From: Pelagimonas varians
Lineage (GTDB): Bacteria > Pseudomonadota > Alphaproteobacteria > Rhodobacterales > Rhodobacteraceae
Direction of reading: 5' to 3'
Assembly (NCBI RefSeq): GCF_003208435.1
Contig: NZ_QKMF01000002.1
Span: 186,001-250,000, forward strand
DNA length: 64,000 nucleotides
Notes under the pieces: generated by a model
Database searches by the model: none
The model's input: the letters and a program-made list of their open reading frames with translations, nothing else
Told to the model about the DNA's origin: nothing
Position numbers and translations under genes: made by a program
Shown: one piece after another, positions 17,605 to 26,281 of the stretch
Layout of the letters: each line of letters starts with the position of its first letter
How positions within the stretch are numbered: the stretch's first letter is position 1

Positions 17605-18960
17605 ATGTCCAGCCACGGTGCCCCGATCCCGATGACATCCCGCGCCTCTGGCCCTTTGAAGGGCGAGGCACATGTGCCGGGCGACAAATCGATCTCCCAC
17701 CGGTCTTTGATCCTTGGCGCGATGACTGTGGGCGAGACCAAGGTGACCGGTTTGCTTGAAGGGCAGGACGTTTTGGACACTGCCAAGGCGATGCAGGCCT
17801 TTGGCGCGGACATCGAAAAACGCGATGGCACATGGCACATTCATGGCGTGGGGGTCGGCGGCTTTGCCGAACCTGAAAACGTGATTGATTGTGGCAATTC
17901 AGGCACCGGTGTTCGCTTGATCATGGGTGCTATGGCGACATCGCCGATTACTGCGACGTTTACCGGTGATGCCAGTCTGAATGGCCGCCCGATGGCGCGG
18001 GTAACAGACCCTTTGGCTTTGTTTGGAACTAAATCCTATGGCCGCAAGGGGGGGCGCCTGCCGATGACTTTGGTTGGCGCGGCAAATCCTCTGTCGGTGC
18101 GGTATGACGTTCCAGTGCCGTCGGCGCAGGTGAAATCGGCTGTGCTTTTGGCCGGCCTGAACGCGCCGGGCGAAACTGTTGTTGTCGAGCGCGAAGCAAC
18201 ACGGGACCATTCAGAACGCATGTTGGCGGGCTTTGGCGCAACAATTGAAACGGTGGAAACGAACGAAGGCCGCGTGATTACCCTGCAAGGACGCCCTGAA
18301 TTCAAACCGCAAACCATCATTGTCCCGCGCGACCCCAGTTCTGCGGCATTTCCGGTTTGTGCAGCACTGATTTGCGAGGGCTCTGATGTGCTGGTGCCGA
18401 ACATCGGTTTGAACCCGACCCGCGCTGGTTTGTTCACCACGCTGCGCGAAATGGGCGCTGATCTGACTTATGAAAACGAACGCGAAGAGGGCGGCGAACC
18501 TGTCGCGGATTTGCGGGCACGCTTCTCTCCGAACCTGAAGGGGATCGAAGTTCCGCCGCATCGCGCCGCCTCGATGATTGACGAATATCCTGTCTTGTCT
18601 GTGGTGGCGGCATTTGCCGAAGGGAAAACCCATATGCCGGGTGTCAAGGAGCTGCGCGTCAAAGAAAGCGACCGGATCGATGCTATGGCGGTGGGTTTGC
18701 GGGCTGCCGGTATTGCGGTTGATGAAGGCGAAGATTGGTGGACTGTGCACGGGCTCGGCCATGGCAATGTGGCGGGCGGGGCGACAGCGGCAAGCCATCT
18801 GGATCACCGGATCGCAATGTCCTTCATGGTTCTTGGCATGGCAACGCAAAAACCGATGTCGGTGGATGACGGTGGCCCGATTGCCACATCCTTTCCGATT
18901 TTCGAGACCCTGATGGGCAACCTCGGAGCATCCATCACTCGTGAAGCTGCACAGGAATGA
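17605..18960 (+). CDS. aroA: 3-phosphoshikimate 1-carboxyvinyltransferase (EPSP synthase)
   Basis: Transfers enolpyruvyl from PEP to shikimate-3-phosphate, the sixth step to chorismate. 451 residues, with [13 protein letters not shown] at the N terminus, the NSGTGVRL active-site loop, DPSSAAFP and the RVKESDRI motif in the second domain. The stop overlaps the start of the next gene by ATGA, and cmk follows, recalling the common aroA-cmk-rpsA order. The PEP-site sequence looks like the class II (glyphosate-tolerant type) branch, which is an inference from overall character. Confidence 0.96.
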   Translation: MSSHGAPIPMTSRASGPLKGEAHVPGDKSISHRSLILGAMTVGETKVTGLLEGQDVLDTAKAMQAFGADIEKRDGTWHIHGVGVGGFAEPENVIDCGNSGTGVRLIMGAMATSPITATFTGDASLNGRPMARVTDPLALFGTKSYGRKGGRLPMTLVGAANPLSVRYDVPVPSAQVKSAVLLAGLNAPGETVVVEREATRDHSERMLAGFGATIETVETNEGRVITLQGRPEFKPQTIIVPRDPSSAAFPVCAALICEGSDVLVPNIGLNPTRAGLFTTLREMGADLTYENEREEGGEPVADLRARFSPNLKGIEVPPHRAASMIDEYPVLSVVAAFAEGKTHMPGVKELRVKESDRIDAMAVGLRAAGIAVDEGEDWWTVHGLGHGNVAGGATAASHLDHRIAMSFMVLGMATQKPMSVDDGGPIATSFPIFETLMGNLGASITREAAQE

Positions 18961-19469
18961 TGCGCGCCGGCCCTCTGTTTGCAGCGCTATCGGCGTCCTT
19001 GTTCGGGATGATGAGCTGGCTTAGTTGGACGGTTCTCAAACCGCAAACAGGTGGGCTTGCGCCTTTTGACACGCGGGTTCTGGGCTACACACTGGCCGAA
19101 GCACAAGACTATCTGAACCATCTCGACGATACCGGTCGGGCGATCTATCTGGTGGAAATGCGGCTTTTGGATACGGCATTTCCTATCGTATTCGCGTGCT
19201 TGATGGGCTGGTTGGCGATGCAACTGGCAAGCTGGGTTCACCCGTGGTCGCGGTTGATGCTTGTTTTGCCTGCCGCAGGCTATGCTGTGATGGATTTGTG
19301 TGAAAACGCATTGGTGGCCAAACTGCTTAGGGCAGGGGCCGACGGTGTTACCGTTGAAATGGTGTCTCTCGCGTCCCAATTCTCGGTTACGAAATGGCTC
19401 TTGCTTTTGGTCTCATGGGCACTTTTGGCCGTTTTATGGACCCTTAGAAGCCGCACTGCACAAGAATGA
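18957..19469 (+). CDS. Four-helix membrane protein between aroA and cmk
   Basis: 170 residues with four predicted transmembrane segments (about residues 7-27, 70-90, 96-116 and 145-163) and a periplasmic or cytoplasmic loop [23 protein letters not shown]. It overlaps aroA by ATGA and runs into cmk, so it is translated with both. No characterised family is recognised. Its retention inside a housekeeping operon argues for a real gene product. Confidence 0.75.
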   Translation: MMRAGPLFAALSASLFGMMSWLSWTVLKPQTGGLAPFDTRVLGYTLAEAQDYLNHLDDTGRAIYLVEMRLLDTAFPIVFACLMGWLAMQLASWVHPWSRLMLVLPAAGYAVMDLCENALVAKLLRAGADGVTVEMVSLASQFSVTKWLLLLVSWALLAVLWTLRSRTAQE

Positions 19470-19477
19470 GACCAATT

Positions 19478-20086
19478 ATGCCGTTTACCATCGCAATTGA
19501 CGGGCCCGCTGCCGCAGGCAAAGGCACTATCAGCAAGGCTGTGGCCGCGCATTTTGGATTTGCCCATCTTGATACCGGATTGCTGTATCGGGCCGTGGGA
19601 CGCAAGGTTTTGGAAGGGGCGAAGGCGGTAACAGCCGCGCAAACTCTTGAAGCCGAAGACTTGCAAAGCGGTGATTTGCGAACTCCCGAGGTTGCTCAGG
19701 CAGCTTCCAAGGTGGCCGCGATCCCGGACGTGCGCGCGGCGTTGGTTGATTTTCAACGGGCCTTCGCTCTTCGGTCTGGCGGGGCGGTGCTGGACGGACG
19801 TGATATCGGCACGGTGATCTGCCCGCAGGCTGATACCAAACTGTTTGTGACCGCCTCCGCCGAAGTGCGCGCGAGACGGCGTTATGATGAATTGGCCGCC
19901 AATGATCTGGCTGACAATTACGAAACGGTATTGGCAGATGTAAAAGAGCGGGATGCCCGCGATATGGGCCGCGCGGATGCGCCCTTGAAACCGGCCGCAG
20001 ATGCCGTTCTGATCGACACATCGGATCTGAGCATTGAGTCGGCCATCGCCGCTGCCATAGCCGCGATCGATGCCCGAAGGGCTTAG
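19478..20086 (+). CDS. cmk: (d)CMP kinase
   Basis: Phosphorylates CMP and dCMP with ATP. A single P-loop kinase domain of 202 residues with Walker [10 protein letters not shown], the [14 protein letters not shown]-binding segment and DGRDIGTV. The start at MPFTIAIDG is preferred to the in-frame ATG at 19466 because family members begin just before [13 protein letters not shown]. The upstream ATG would overlap the previous stop by four bases, so it cannot be excluded. It ends convergent with an HxlR gene (4-base overlap), instead of running on into rpsA. Confidence 0.94.
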   Translation: MPFTIAIDGPAAAGKGTISKAVAAHFGFAHLDTGLLYRAVGRKVLEGAKAVTAAQTLEAEDLQSGDLRTPEVAQAASKVAAIPDVRAALVDFQRAFALRSGGAVLDGRDIGTVICPQADTKLFVTASAEVRARRRYDELAANDLADNYETVLADVKERDARDMGRADAPLKPAADAVLIDTSDLSIESAIAAAIAAIDARRA

Positions 20087-20460
20087 GCGCTTTTGGGTTC
20101 TTGTTCGGCCTCTGTATCATATTTGATTCGGGCGCTGTCGATATTGGGCAGGTTATCCATAGCCCAAAGCCCCATCGCTTTGACCGGTTCTTGGAACGAC
20201 TCCCCCAAAGGTGTAAGCGCGTATTCCACTTTTGGCGGGATTGTCGGGTAATATGTCCTGCTGACCAACCCGTCGCGTTCCAATTCCCTTAAGGTCAGGC
20301 TGAGCATGCGTTGCGAAATGCCTAAGTGGCGTTTCAACGCATTGAAGCGCAGCACGCCATATTGAGCCAAAGAAATAACGATCAAAACACTCCAACGGTC
20401 GCCGACCCGCGACAGGACTTCGTTGATGCGTTGGCATTCCGGGCATTTGGCATCGGCCAT
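20083..20460 (-). CDS. HxlR-family transcriptional regulator
   Basis: A 125-residue winged-helix regulator. The N-terminal [23 protein letters not shown] contains the two Cys (CPEC) that often sense thiols, quinones or aldehydes in this family. The recognition part is [22 protein letters not shown] and the wing [11 protein letters not shown]. It diverges from a nitroreductase, a standard HxlR regulatory pair. GTTACAA half-sites flank the shared promoter region (20474-20480 inverted, 20535-20541). ATG at 20460 has AAGGGA upstream. Confidence 0.87.
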   Translation of the reverse strand: MADAKCPECQRINEVLSRVGDRWSVLIVISLAQYGVLRFNALKRHLGISQRMLSLTLRELERDGLVSRTYYPTIPPKVEYALTPLGESFQEPVKAMGLWAMDNLPNIDSARIKYDTEAEQEPKSA

Positions 20461-20573
20461 GGTGGTTCCCTTTTTGTAACCGGGTCTCAGAAATGTGCCT
20501 TCTTGCGGCATTTCCGGTTCCCCTTATATAGCCAGTTACAAATTGATACCACCCTGAAGAATGGACAGAACGA

Positions 20574-21212
20574 ATGACCAAAACCTTGCTGGAAAAACTG
20601 AACTGGCGCTATGCAACCAAAAAAATGGATCCGTCCAAAACGGTTCCTCAGGAAAAGATCGACCTGATCCTTGAGGCGATCCGTATGGCCCCGACATCTT
20701 CGGGCACCCAGCCGTTTGAAGTGTTGGTAGTGTCCAACCCTGACACCCGTGCCGAAATACGCAAAGTGGCTTGGGATCAGGCGCAGGTGACCGAAGCCTC
20801 ACATTTCTTGGTCTTTGCGGCTTGGGACAATTATACCGAAGCGCGGATCGATGCTGTTGTGAAGCAATTGGAAGAAGAGCGCGGCGCCAGCGAGATGCTG
20901 ACCGGCTACTATGACAATCTCAAAGCCACCTATTTGCCGCGCGATGCTGAGGTGAACCATAATCACGCAGCCCGTCAGGCGTACATTGCCCTTGGATTTG
21001 CTTTGGCCGCAGCGGCCGAAGTCGAAGTCGACAGCACGCCCATGGAAGGTTTTGATCCTGCAAAAGTGGACGAGATCTTGGGGTTGCGCGCAATGGGCCT
21101 TCGGTCTGTGATCTTGCTACCGCTTGGATATCGTCAAGAAGAGGGCGACTGGTTGGTCAACATGAAGAAAGTACGCAAGCCGCGCAGCGGATTTGTCACT
21201 GAAGTCGCATAA
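20574..21212 (+). CDS. NAD(P)H-dependent nitroreductase-family oxidoreductase
   Basis: A 212-residue FMN-dependent homodimeric nitroreductase of the NfsB type. The start LEKLNWRYATKKMDPSK provides the FMN-binding Arg/Lys, APTSSGTQPFEVLVV the phosphate loop, and GLRAMGLRSVILLPLGYRQ the C-terminal FMN contacts. Such enzymes reduce quinones, nitroaromatics and aldehydes. It is divergent from an HxlR regulator and probably induced by reactive electrophiles. With its regulator and the next lipoprotein it interrupts the usual cmk-rpsA adjacency. Confidence 0.88.
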   Translation: MTKTLLEKLNWRYATKKMDPSKTVPQEKIDLILEAIRMAPTSSGTQPFEVLVVSNPDTRAEIRKVAWDQAQVTEASHFLVFAAWDNYTEARIDAVVKQLEEERGASEMLTGYYDNLKATYLPRDAEVNHNHAARQAYIALGFALAAAAEVEVDSTPMEGFDPAKVDEILGLRAMGLRSVILLPLGYRQEEGDWLVNMKKVRKPRSGFVTEVA

Positions 21213-21234
21213 TACAAGGGCTATGGTGCCACTG

Positions 21235-21264
21235 TGGTCAGACCAGATCCGTCTGGTCTGACCA
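21235..21264. repeat. Perfect 13-bp inverted repeat between convergent genes
   Basis: TGGTCAGACCAGA and TCTGGTCTGACCA are perfect complements around TCCG. Neither side has a T-tract, so it is either a U-less terminator for both convergent genes or a cruciform-type element. Confidence 0.6.
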
Positions 21265-21282
21265 TTGATATTTCCGAGAATG

Positions 21283-21648
21283 TTATCCCGTGATTTTGTA
21301 GGTCGGCGAGGTGCTGCCATCACGGCGATGGAATGTAACAGTGTCTCCGCTAATTTTGGGGGTGCTGCAGAATTCTTTGCCCTTTAGCTGGGCTGGCGAT
21401 GCAAAGACGGTACATGCGTCCGTGGCGTGAACGATGTAAGTGCCCGCGACTGTTTCATCACCCATGCTGCCTCCAACAGTCCCATCGGCATTGTAAATGA
21501 ATGACGCGCCGGATTCTGCGACCAGTGTTTTCCCAATCAAAGGCGCGATCACCGAGCTGGGGGCCTTGACCATGGACGCGTCAGTGGAATTTTGGCAAGC
21601 GCTGAGCGACAGGGCAGCTGCCGCAATCATAATGCTGAAAGACTTCAT
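21283..21648 (-). CDS. Small lipoprotein, possible META/HslJ-like
   Basis: 121 residues beginning MKSFSIMIAAAALSLSACQNS, a lipoprotein signal with lipobox LSAC. The mature part is a beta-rich sequence with GKTLVAESGASFIYNADGTVGG, resembling the GxxW/L... G...TF...G pattern of small META-like or phage-lysozyme-inhibitor-like folds, but the match is weak. Two Cys (DACTVFA, EFCSTP) could form a disulfide. The ATG at 21648 is preceded by GGAGAT. Function unknown. Confidence 0.68.
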   Translation of the reverse strand: MKSFSIMIAAAALSLSACQNSTDASMVKAPSSVIAPLIGKTLVAESGASFIYNADGTVGGSMGDETVAGTYIVHATDACTVFASPAQLKGKEFCSTPKISGDTVTFHRRDGSTSPTYKITG

Positions 21649-21824
21649 TAATATCTCCATCAAATAGGTTTGAGTGGATAGTTTTGCCGCCAATTGCCGC
21701 CCACACAAGGTTTTTTTGGCCGGGGTGACGGGATAGTCAGTCAGGCGATGCAAGGGAGCCGGGTGGCTGGGGAAGTTCCGCCACCCAGACAGTCAAGAAC
21801 CTGATCTCCATGCCCGCAGAAGCC

Positions 21825-21853
21825 TTGCAAACATGGTCAAAACAGCCTATACG
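21825..21853 (+). promoter_or_regulatory. Sigma-70-like promoter upstream of rpsA
   Basis: TTGCAA (21825-21830) and TATACG (21848-21853) are 17 bases apart. It lies in the 396-base gap between the lipoprotein gene and rpsA and points to rpsA. Confidence 0.45.
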
Positions 21854-21859
21854 CGCCGC

Positions 21860-21938
21860 TATCTGACGGCCATCAAGAGTCGTAGGTGTGGTGAGCAGGG
21901 CCTGGGGATTGCCTCCGGCCCTTATTGTTTGTGTTTTT
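21860..21938 (+). ncRNA. Candidate short RNA or attenuated rpsA leader
   Basis: A transcript from the promoter at 21825-21853 would begin near 21860 and meet the hairpin at 21897-21923, giving an RNA of roughly 75 bases. It has no credible coding content. It could be a free small RNA or a terminated 5' leader of rpsA. No Rfam family is recognised by eye. Confidence 0.3.
21897..21938 (+). terminator. Terminator-like hairpin in the rpsA leader
   Basis: AGGGCC and GGCCCT enclose GGGG-ATTG-CCTCC, giving a ten-pair stem with one mismatch, followed by TTATTGTTTGTGTTTTT. It lies about 110 bases before the rpsA start. Confidence 0.55.
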
Positions 21939-22044
21939 CACCGTGCCTGCACTTTGCCAACGACGGTCCCAGAAACAACGAAACTAAGACCCGTGGAGAC
22001 AACCGCGCGGCCCGAATAAACGACTGTAAAGGATTAGACGCCAC

Positions 22045-23721
22045 ATGGCTGATACAACTATGGAAGAATTCGAAGCCCTCTTGAACGAGAGCCTCGAGAT
22101 GGACACACCGGACGAAGGTTCGGTTGTCAAAGGCAAAGTCATCGCAATTGAAGCGGGCCAAGCCATTATCGACGTAGGCTACAAGATGGAAGGCCGCGTT
22201 GAACTTAAAGAATTCGCAGAACCCGGCGAAGCCCCAAGCGTAGCGGTTGGCGACGAAGTAGAGGTTTTCCTCCGCTCCGCTGAAAACGCACGCGGCGAAG
22301 CTGTTATCTCTCGTGAGATGGCGCGCCGTGAAGAAGCATGGGATCGCCTCGAAAAAGCATACGCAGACGACGCACGTGTCGAAGGCGCTATCTTTGGCCG
22401 TGTCAAAGGTGGCTTTACTGTCGACCTCGGCGGCGCAGTTGCATTCCTGCCCGGCTCCCAAGTTGACGTACGCCCCGTACGTGACGCTGGCCCATTGATG
22501 GGTCTTAAGCAGCCATTCCAGATCCTGAAAATGGACCGTCGTCGTGGCAACATCGTTGTATCGCGTCGCGCGATCCTCGAAGAGTCGCGTGCCGAACAGC
22601 GTGCCGAAGTTATCGGTAAGCTGCAAGAAGGCGATTCGGTTGACGGCGTTGTCAAAAACATCACCGAATACGGTGCGTTTGTTGACCTTGGCGGCGTTGA
22701 CGGCTTGCTGCACGTCACTGACATGGCATGGCGCCGTGTGAACCACCCATCCGAGATCCTGACAATTGGCGAAACCGTCAAGGTTCAGGTCATCAAGATC
22801 AACAAAGAGACCCACCGTATCTCCCTCGGCATGAAACAGCTGCAGGAAGATCCATGGGATCTGGTTGGTGCCAAGTACCCACTGGCATCGGTCCACAAAG
22901 GCCGCGTCACCAACATCACCGATTACGGTGCATTTGTTGAACTTGAGCCCGGCGTTGAAGGTCTGGTTCACGTGTCCGAAATGTCTTGGACCAAAAAGAA
23001 CGTTCACCCAGGCAAGATCGTTTCCACTTCGCAAGAAGTCGACGTCATGGTTCTGGAAATCGACGGCTCCAAGCGCCGCGTTTCCCTTGGTCTCAAGCAG
23101 ACCATGCGCAACCCATGGGAACAGTTCGCTGAATCCAACCCTGAGGGCACTCAGGTTGAGGGCGAAGTCAAGAACATCACCGAATTCGGTTTGTTCATTG
23201 GCCTCGAAGGCGACATCGACGGCATGGTTCACCTCTCCGACTTGTCTTGGGACGAGCGCGGCGAAGAAGCGATCCAGAGCTACCACAAGAACGACGTGGT
23301 TCAGGCCGTTGTCTCCGAAGTGGACATCGAAAAAGAGCGTATCTCGCTTTCGATCAAAGCCTTGGGCGGCGACAAATTCGCAGATGCGGTTGGCGGCGTG
23401 AAGCGCGGCACAATCATCACTGTCGAAGTCACTGCCATTGAAGAAGGCGGCGTCGAAGTGGAATATGAAGGCATGAAATCCTTCATCCGCCGCTCCGACC
23501 TTGCACGTGACCGGGCAGATCAGCGCCCCGAGCGTTTCAATGTTGGCGACAAAATCGACGTGCGCGTTACAAACATCGACAGCAAAACCCGCCGTTTGGG
23601 TCTGTCGATCAAAGCACGCGAGATCGCAGAAGAAAAAGAAGCCGTGGAACAGTATGGTTCCTCCGACTCCGGTGCGTCCTTGGGCGACATTCTGGGCGCG
23701 GCTCTGAAGGGCGACGAGTAA
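22045..23721 (+). CDS. rpsA: 30S ribosomal protein S1
   Basis: 558 residues built from six S1 RNA-binding repeats, seen as recurring V-G-V-V-K-N-I-T-x-Y/F-G-A/L-F-V/I-x-L patterns (for example about residues 205, 290 and 380). S1 binds mRNA leaders and unwinds structure at the 30S platform, which matters for genes here with poor ribosome sites. Codon use is visibly different from neighbours (GTC, ATC, AAG rich), as expected for a highly expressed gene. It is followed by a strong terminator and, after one small gene, by ihfB. Confidence 0.97.
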   Translation: MADTTMEEFEALLNESLEMDTPDEGSVVKGKVIAIEAGQAIIDVGYKMEGRVELKEFAEPGEAPSVAVGDEVEVFLRSAENARGEAVISREMARREEAWDRLEKAYADDARVEGAIFGRVKGGFTVDLGGAVAFLPGSQVDVRPVRDAGPLMGLKQPFQILKMDRRRGNIVVSRRAILEESRAEQRAEVIGKLQEGDSVDGVVKNITEYGAFVDLGGVDGLLHVTDMAWRRVNHPSEILTIGETVKVQVIKINKETHRISLGMKQLQEDPWDLVGAKYPLASVHKGRVTNITDYGAFVELEPGVEGLVHVSEMSWTKKNVHPGKIVSTSQEVDVMVLEIDGSKRRVSLGLKQTMRNPWEQFAESNPEGTQVEGEVKNITEFGLFIGLEGDIDGMVHLSDLSWDERGEEAIQSYHKNDVVQAVVSEVDIEKERISLSIKALGGDKFADAVGGVKRGTIITVEVTAIEEGGVEVEYEGMKSFIRRSDLARDRADQRPERFNVGDKIDVRVTNIDSKTRRLGLSIKAREIAEEKEAVEQYGSSDSGASLGDILGAALKGDE

Positions 23722-23746
23722 TCGTTACCCCCTTCGTTGAAATAAG

Positions 23747-23775
23747 AAAGGCCCCGGCATTGTCCGGGGCCTTTT
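23747..23775 (+). terminator. rpsA terminator
   Basis: AAAGGCCCCGG and CCGGGGCCTTTT pair around CATTGT, an 11-bp GC-rich stem with a T-run, 25 bases after the rpsA stop. Confidence 0.9.
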
Positions 23776-23832
23776 GCTTTGCCAAGGCTGTGCTAAGCTA
23801 AGCCCTATTGAACTTATGCTTTGGGGACTATT

Positions 23833-24099
23833 ATGACGAAACTGGTTTTGGCGGCATTTTTAGCCGCTCTCTATAGCCTGCCTGCTGCTGCCCAAGGTGC
23901 GGATACTTTGAAGATGAAACTCGAGGTCAAAGATGGCCGGTATCAGATGCGCGGCATTTTTGGCAGCAATTGGGCTGTCGGGGAAATACAGACCGAAGCC
24001 GCCAAAAACTGCGCCGAAGTTGGAAGGCCATTGGAACATTTCAAAGTGCTTGGAGCAAACTCAAAAGGTTTGAAAGTCTTCGAAGCAGCCTGCAAGTAG
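23833..24099 (+). CDS. Small exported protein of unknown function
   Basis: 88 residues starting MTKLVLAAFLAALYSLPAAAQG, a Sec signal peptide with an AAA-type cleavage site. The mature part of about 67 residues has a single pair of Cys (KNCAEVG and the penultimate AACK), compatible with a disulfide. The ATG at 23833 is preceded by TTGGGGAC. It lies between the rpsA terminator and ihfB and has no recognised family. Confidence 0.65.
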   Translation: MTKLVLAAFLAALYSLPAAAQGADTLKMKLEVKDGRYQMRGIFGSNWAVGEIQTEAAKNCAEVGRPLEHFKVLGANSKGLKVFEAACK

Positions 24100-24478
24100 G
24101 GTCTCTTGGTTGGGGGATGCCAAGACAGAGCCTCTGCACGGCTGAGTGGCCGTAGTGCCGCGACCATTGGGTCGGGCGTTTGGGCTAAGGTGACAGTCTA
24201 TCCTTGTTGGCTGGATCAGGTTTGCCCGGAAATTTGGGAAAGAAAGCCTGCTTGAGGAGGCGAACTGTTGGCGAATCGCCGCACCGCTTTCTGCGTCTGC
24301 AAAGTGCCATTGGTCGGCACATCCTTGCCTGATTTTCGACCCGCGCAGGCATTTTCTTGGCAAATAACTGCAAAACATGGGTTTTTTCTCTAATGGATAG
24401 TTTTCGGAATGGAATTCCCGTCCTATAGTCATGGATATAACAGTGCTCGGAGTAGCACCTCAGGGGGGATAAGAGGCC
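24100..24478. other. Gap before ihfB
   Basis: This 379-base gap has no convincing coding sequence. It holds a small hairpin CGACC-ATTG-GGTCG (24161-24174) and a GCACGGC/GCCGT-GTGC imperfect stem just before it (from 24136), which may end the upstream transcript. TATAGT at 24424-24429 is a possible -10 for ihfB, but its -35 region (TTTTCG) is poor. Nothing else is apparent. Confidence 0.4.
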
Positions 24479-24760
24479 ATGATTAGGTCTGAATTGATCC
24501 AGAAGATTGCGGATGAGAACCCGCACCTGTATCAGCGGGATGTGGAACGGATCGTTAATACGATCTTCGAAGAGATTACCAATGCGATGGCCCGGGGTGA
24601 CCGGGTCGAACTGCGGGGCTTTGGAGCGTTTTCGGTCAAGAAGCGGGACGCGCGCACCGGCCGTAACCCTCGTACCGGGGAATCGGTTGAGGTTGAGGAA
24701 AAGCACGTGCCCTTCTTCAAGACCGGCAAGCTGCTGCGGGACCGCCTGAACGGAAAATAA
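24479..24760 (+). CDS. ihfB: Integration host factor subunit beta
   Basis: A 93-residue DNA-bending protein of the HU/IHF family that pairs with IhfA. The start [17 protein letters not shown] is typical. The beta-arm region [27 protein letters not shown] contains the Pro that intercalates into DNA. It keeps the conserved placement downstream of rpsA and is followed four bases later by the LapA-domain gene. A GGGGGATAAGAGG ribosome site precedes it. Confidence 0.96.
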   Translation: MIRSELIQKIADENPHLYQRDVERIVNTIFEEITNAMARGDRVELRGFGAFSVKKRDARTGRNPRTGESVEVEEKHVPFFKTGKLLRDRLNGK

Positions 24761-24763
24761 CCG

Positions 24764-25123
24764 ATGCGTTACATTCGCTATGCCTTTTTTGGTGCGCTGG
24801 CCCTTGTGCTGGTGACCGTTTCCCTTGCCAATCGCGGCACTGTTACATTGAACACCTTGCCTGAGGCCGTTGCAGCAATACCGGGTATGGGGGTTTTGTC
24901 CTATTCAATCCAATTGCCGATGTTCCTTGTCATTCTTGGCGGCATATTGGCTGGATTGTTGCTTGGTTTTGTCTGGGAATGGCTGCGCGAGCACAAGCAT
25001 CGCGCGGATGCGTCTCAAAAGGGCGCTCAGGTGCGCAAGCTGGAACGTGAGCTGAAAAAAACGCAGGCCGAGCGCGACAAAGACAAGGACGAGGTCTTGG
25101 CCTTGTTGGATCAAGCGAGCTGA
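24764..25123 (+). CDS. LapA-domain (DUF1049) membrane protein
   Basis: 119 residues with two transmembrane helices (about residues 5-22 and 48-70) and a charged C-terminal coiled coil (VRKLERELKKTQAERDKDKDEVLALL). In enterobacteria LapA works with LapB in lipopolysaccharide assembly control, though the distant alphaproteobacterial forms are uncharacterised. The ihfB-lapA pairing is conserved in many proteobacteria. It is followed by a strong terminator. Confidence 0.85.
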   Translation: MRYIRYAFFGALALVLVTVSLANRGTVTLNTLPEAVAAIPGMGVLSYSIQLPMFLVILGGILAGLLLGFVWEWLREHKHRADASQKGAQVRKLERELKKTQAERDKDKDEVLALLDQAS

Positions 25124-25168
25124 TCATTGCTGCATTCTATTTTGAAGCGCTGGCTGTCTTGTCCAGTT

Positions 25169-25195
25169 GAGGGGGCGCTGCCCCCTCTTGCTTTT
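25169..25195 (+). terminator. Terminator after the lapA-domain gene
   Basis: GAGGGGGC-GCT-GCCCCCTC, a perfect 8-bp stem with a 3-base loop, followed by TTGCTTTT. Confidence 0.8.
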
Positions 25196-25248
25196 CAAGC
25201 AATTCACCTCTGGGATATTTTGAGACAGAAGAAGCGTGGGACCTAAAG

Positions 25249-25908
25249 ATGGATGTTCGGGTAAAAGTTTGCGGGTTGAGCACCGCGGCTGATGTCGAAG
25301 CGGTGGCTGCGGCCGGTGCAGCCTATGCCGGATTTGTGTTCTTTCCCAAATCGCCGCGCAATGTGAGCGTTGAACAGGCCCGCGAGCTGGCGGTTCTTGC
25401 GCCGATTGGCTTGGCCAAGGTGGCTTTGGTCGTGAATGCAGATAACGAATTTCTAGATGAAATCACCAATAAGGTGGCGGTGGACATCCTACAGCTTCAC
25501 GGAAGCGAAAGCCCTGAGCGGGTTGCCGAGGTGCGGGCGCGGTACGGGCTGCCCGTAATGAAAGCTGTTGGTGTGGCAACGGCGGAAGACCTACCGCAGT
25601 TGGGCGCATATGAGCAGGTTTGCGATCAGATCCTGGTGGATGCCAAAGCTCCCAAAGGGGCGGATTTGCCAGGTGGAAATGGCTTGGCCTTTGATTGGAA
25701 GCTGATTGCCGGCCGGCGTTGGGCGCGGCCATGGATGCTGGCGGGCGGGCTGACACCTGAGAACGTTGCGCGCGCGGTCGAACTGACCGGGGCGGCGCAG
25801 GTGGATGTGTCATCCGGGGTGGAGCGCGCACCGGGCCACAAGGATGCTGGACTGATCCACAGCTTTGTTGCGGCTGCCCAAGGGGCGCAAGAAATTCCCA
25901 AACTTTAA
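25249..25908 (+). CDS. trpF: Phosphoribosylanthranilate isomerase
   Basis: A 219-residue TIM barrel catalysing the Amadori rearrangement in tryptophan synthesis. The catalytic Cys lies in VKVCGLS near the N terminus. The general acid Asp is in the [19 protein letters not shown] strand, and the phosphate site ends with [11 protein letters not shown] and [15 protein letters not shown]. It lies between two terminators and so is probably monocistronic in this window. trpB, usually next in alphaproteobacteria, is absent here. Confidence 0.95.
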   Translation: MDVRVKVCGLSTAADVEAVAAAGAAYAGFVFFPKSPRNVSVEQARELAVLAPIGLAKVALVVNADNEFLDEITNKVAVDILQLHGSESPERVAEVRARYGLPVMKAVGVATAEDLPQLGAYEQVCDQILVDAKAPKGADLPGGNGLAFDWKLIAGRRWARPWMLAGGLTPENVARAVELTGAAQVDVSSGVERAPGHKDAGLIHSFVAAAQGAQEIPKL

Positions 25909-25910
25909 GA

Positions 25911-25939
25911 AAAAGCCGCGAAGATCTTTCGCGGCTTTG
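25911..25939. terminator. Bidirectional terminator between trpF and arsC
   Basis: AAAAGCCGCGAA and TTTCGCGGCTTT pair around GATC. A-rich and T-rich flanks on both sides suit both convergent genes. Confidence 0.8.
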
Positions 25940-25942
25940 GTT

Positions 25943-26281
25943 TCAAAGCAAAGCCAAAACGTTTTGTGGCGGCCGGCCGATTGCGGCTTTGCCCTTGGCA
26001 AACAGTATCGGCCGTTCGATCAGTTTGGGCTGATTGGCCATGGCTTGCAGCAAGGCGCTGTCTTCGCTGGTTTTGGAAAGACCCATCTCCGCAAAAGAAG
26101 CTTCCTTTGGGCGCATCATGTCAATCGCTGCGCAGCCCAATGCGTTTTGGGCCTCCTTCAGCTCTGCCAAGGATGGGGCGTCTTCAAGGTATTTGCGGAT
26201 TTTAGGATGCACACCGTTCGATTCGAGCAAAGCGAGTGTTTCGCGTGATTTGGAGCAGCGGGGATTGTGCCATAGAATCAT
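25943..26281 (-). CDS. arsC: ArsC/Spx-type arsenate reductase family protein
   Basis: 112 residues of the glutaredoxin-coupled arsenate reductase family. The N-terminal active-site Cys lies in [14 protein letters not shown], and the basic region [19 protein letters not shown] carries the oxyanion-binding Arg residues. These proteins reduce arsenate or have related thiol roles; no ars operon is nearby, so an arsenic role is not proven. The ATG overlaps the pyrD stop (ATGA), so it is translationally coupled to pyrD. Confidence 0.86.
   Translation of the reverse strand: MILWHNPRCSKSRETLALLESNGVHPKIRKYLEDAPSLAELKEAQNALGCAAIDMMRPKEASFAEMGLSKTSEDSALLQAMANQPKLIERPILFAKGKAAIGRPPQNVLALL

Noticed and set aside
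21922-23286. Long open frame (454 codons) antisense to rpsA
   Set aside because: It is a shadow of the highly biased codon use and repeated S1 domains of rpsA; it has no ribosome site, no recognisable motif and crosses the rpsA start region.
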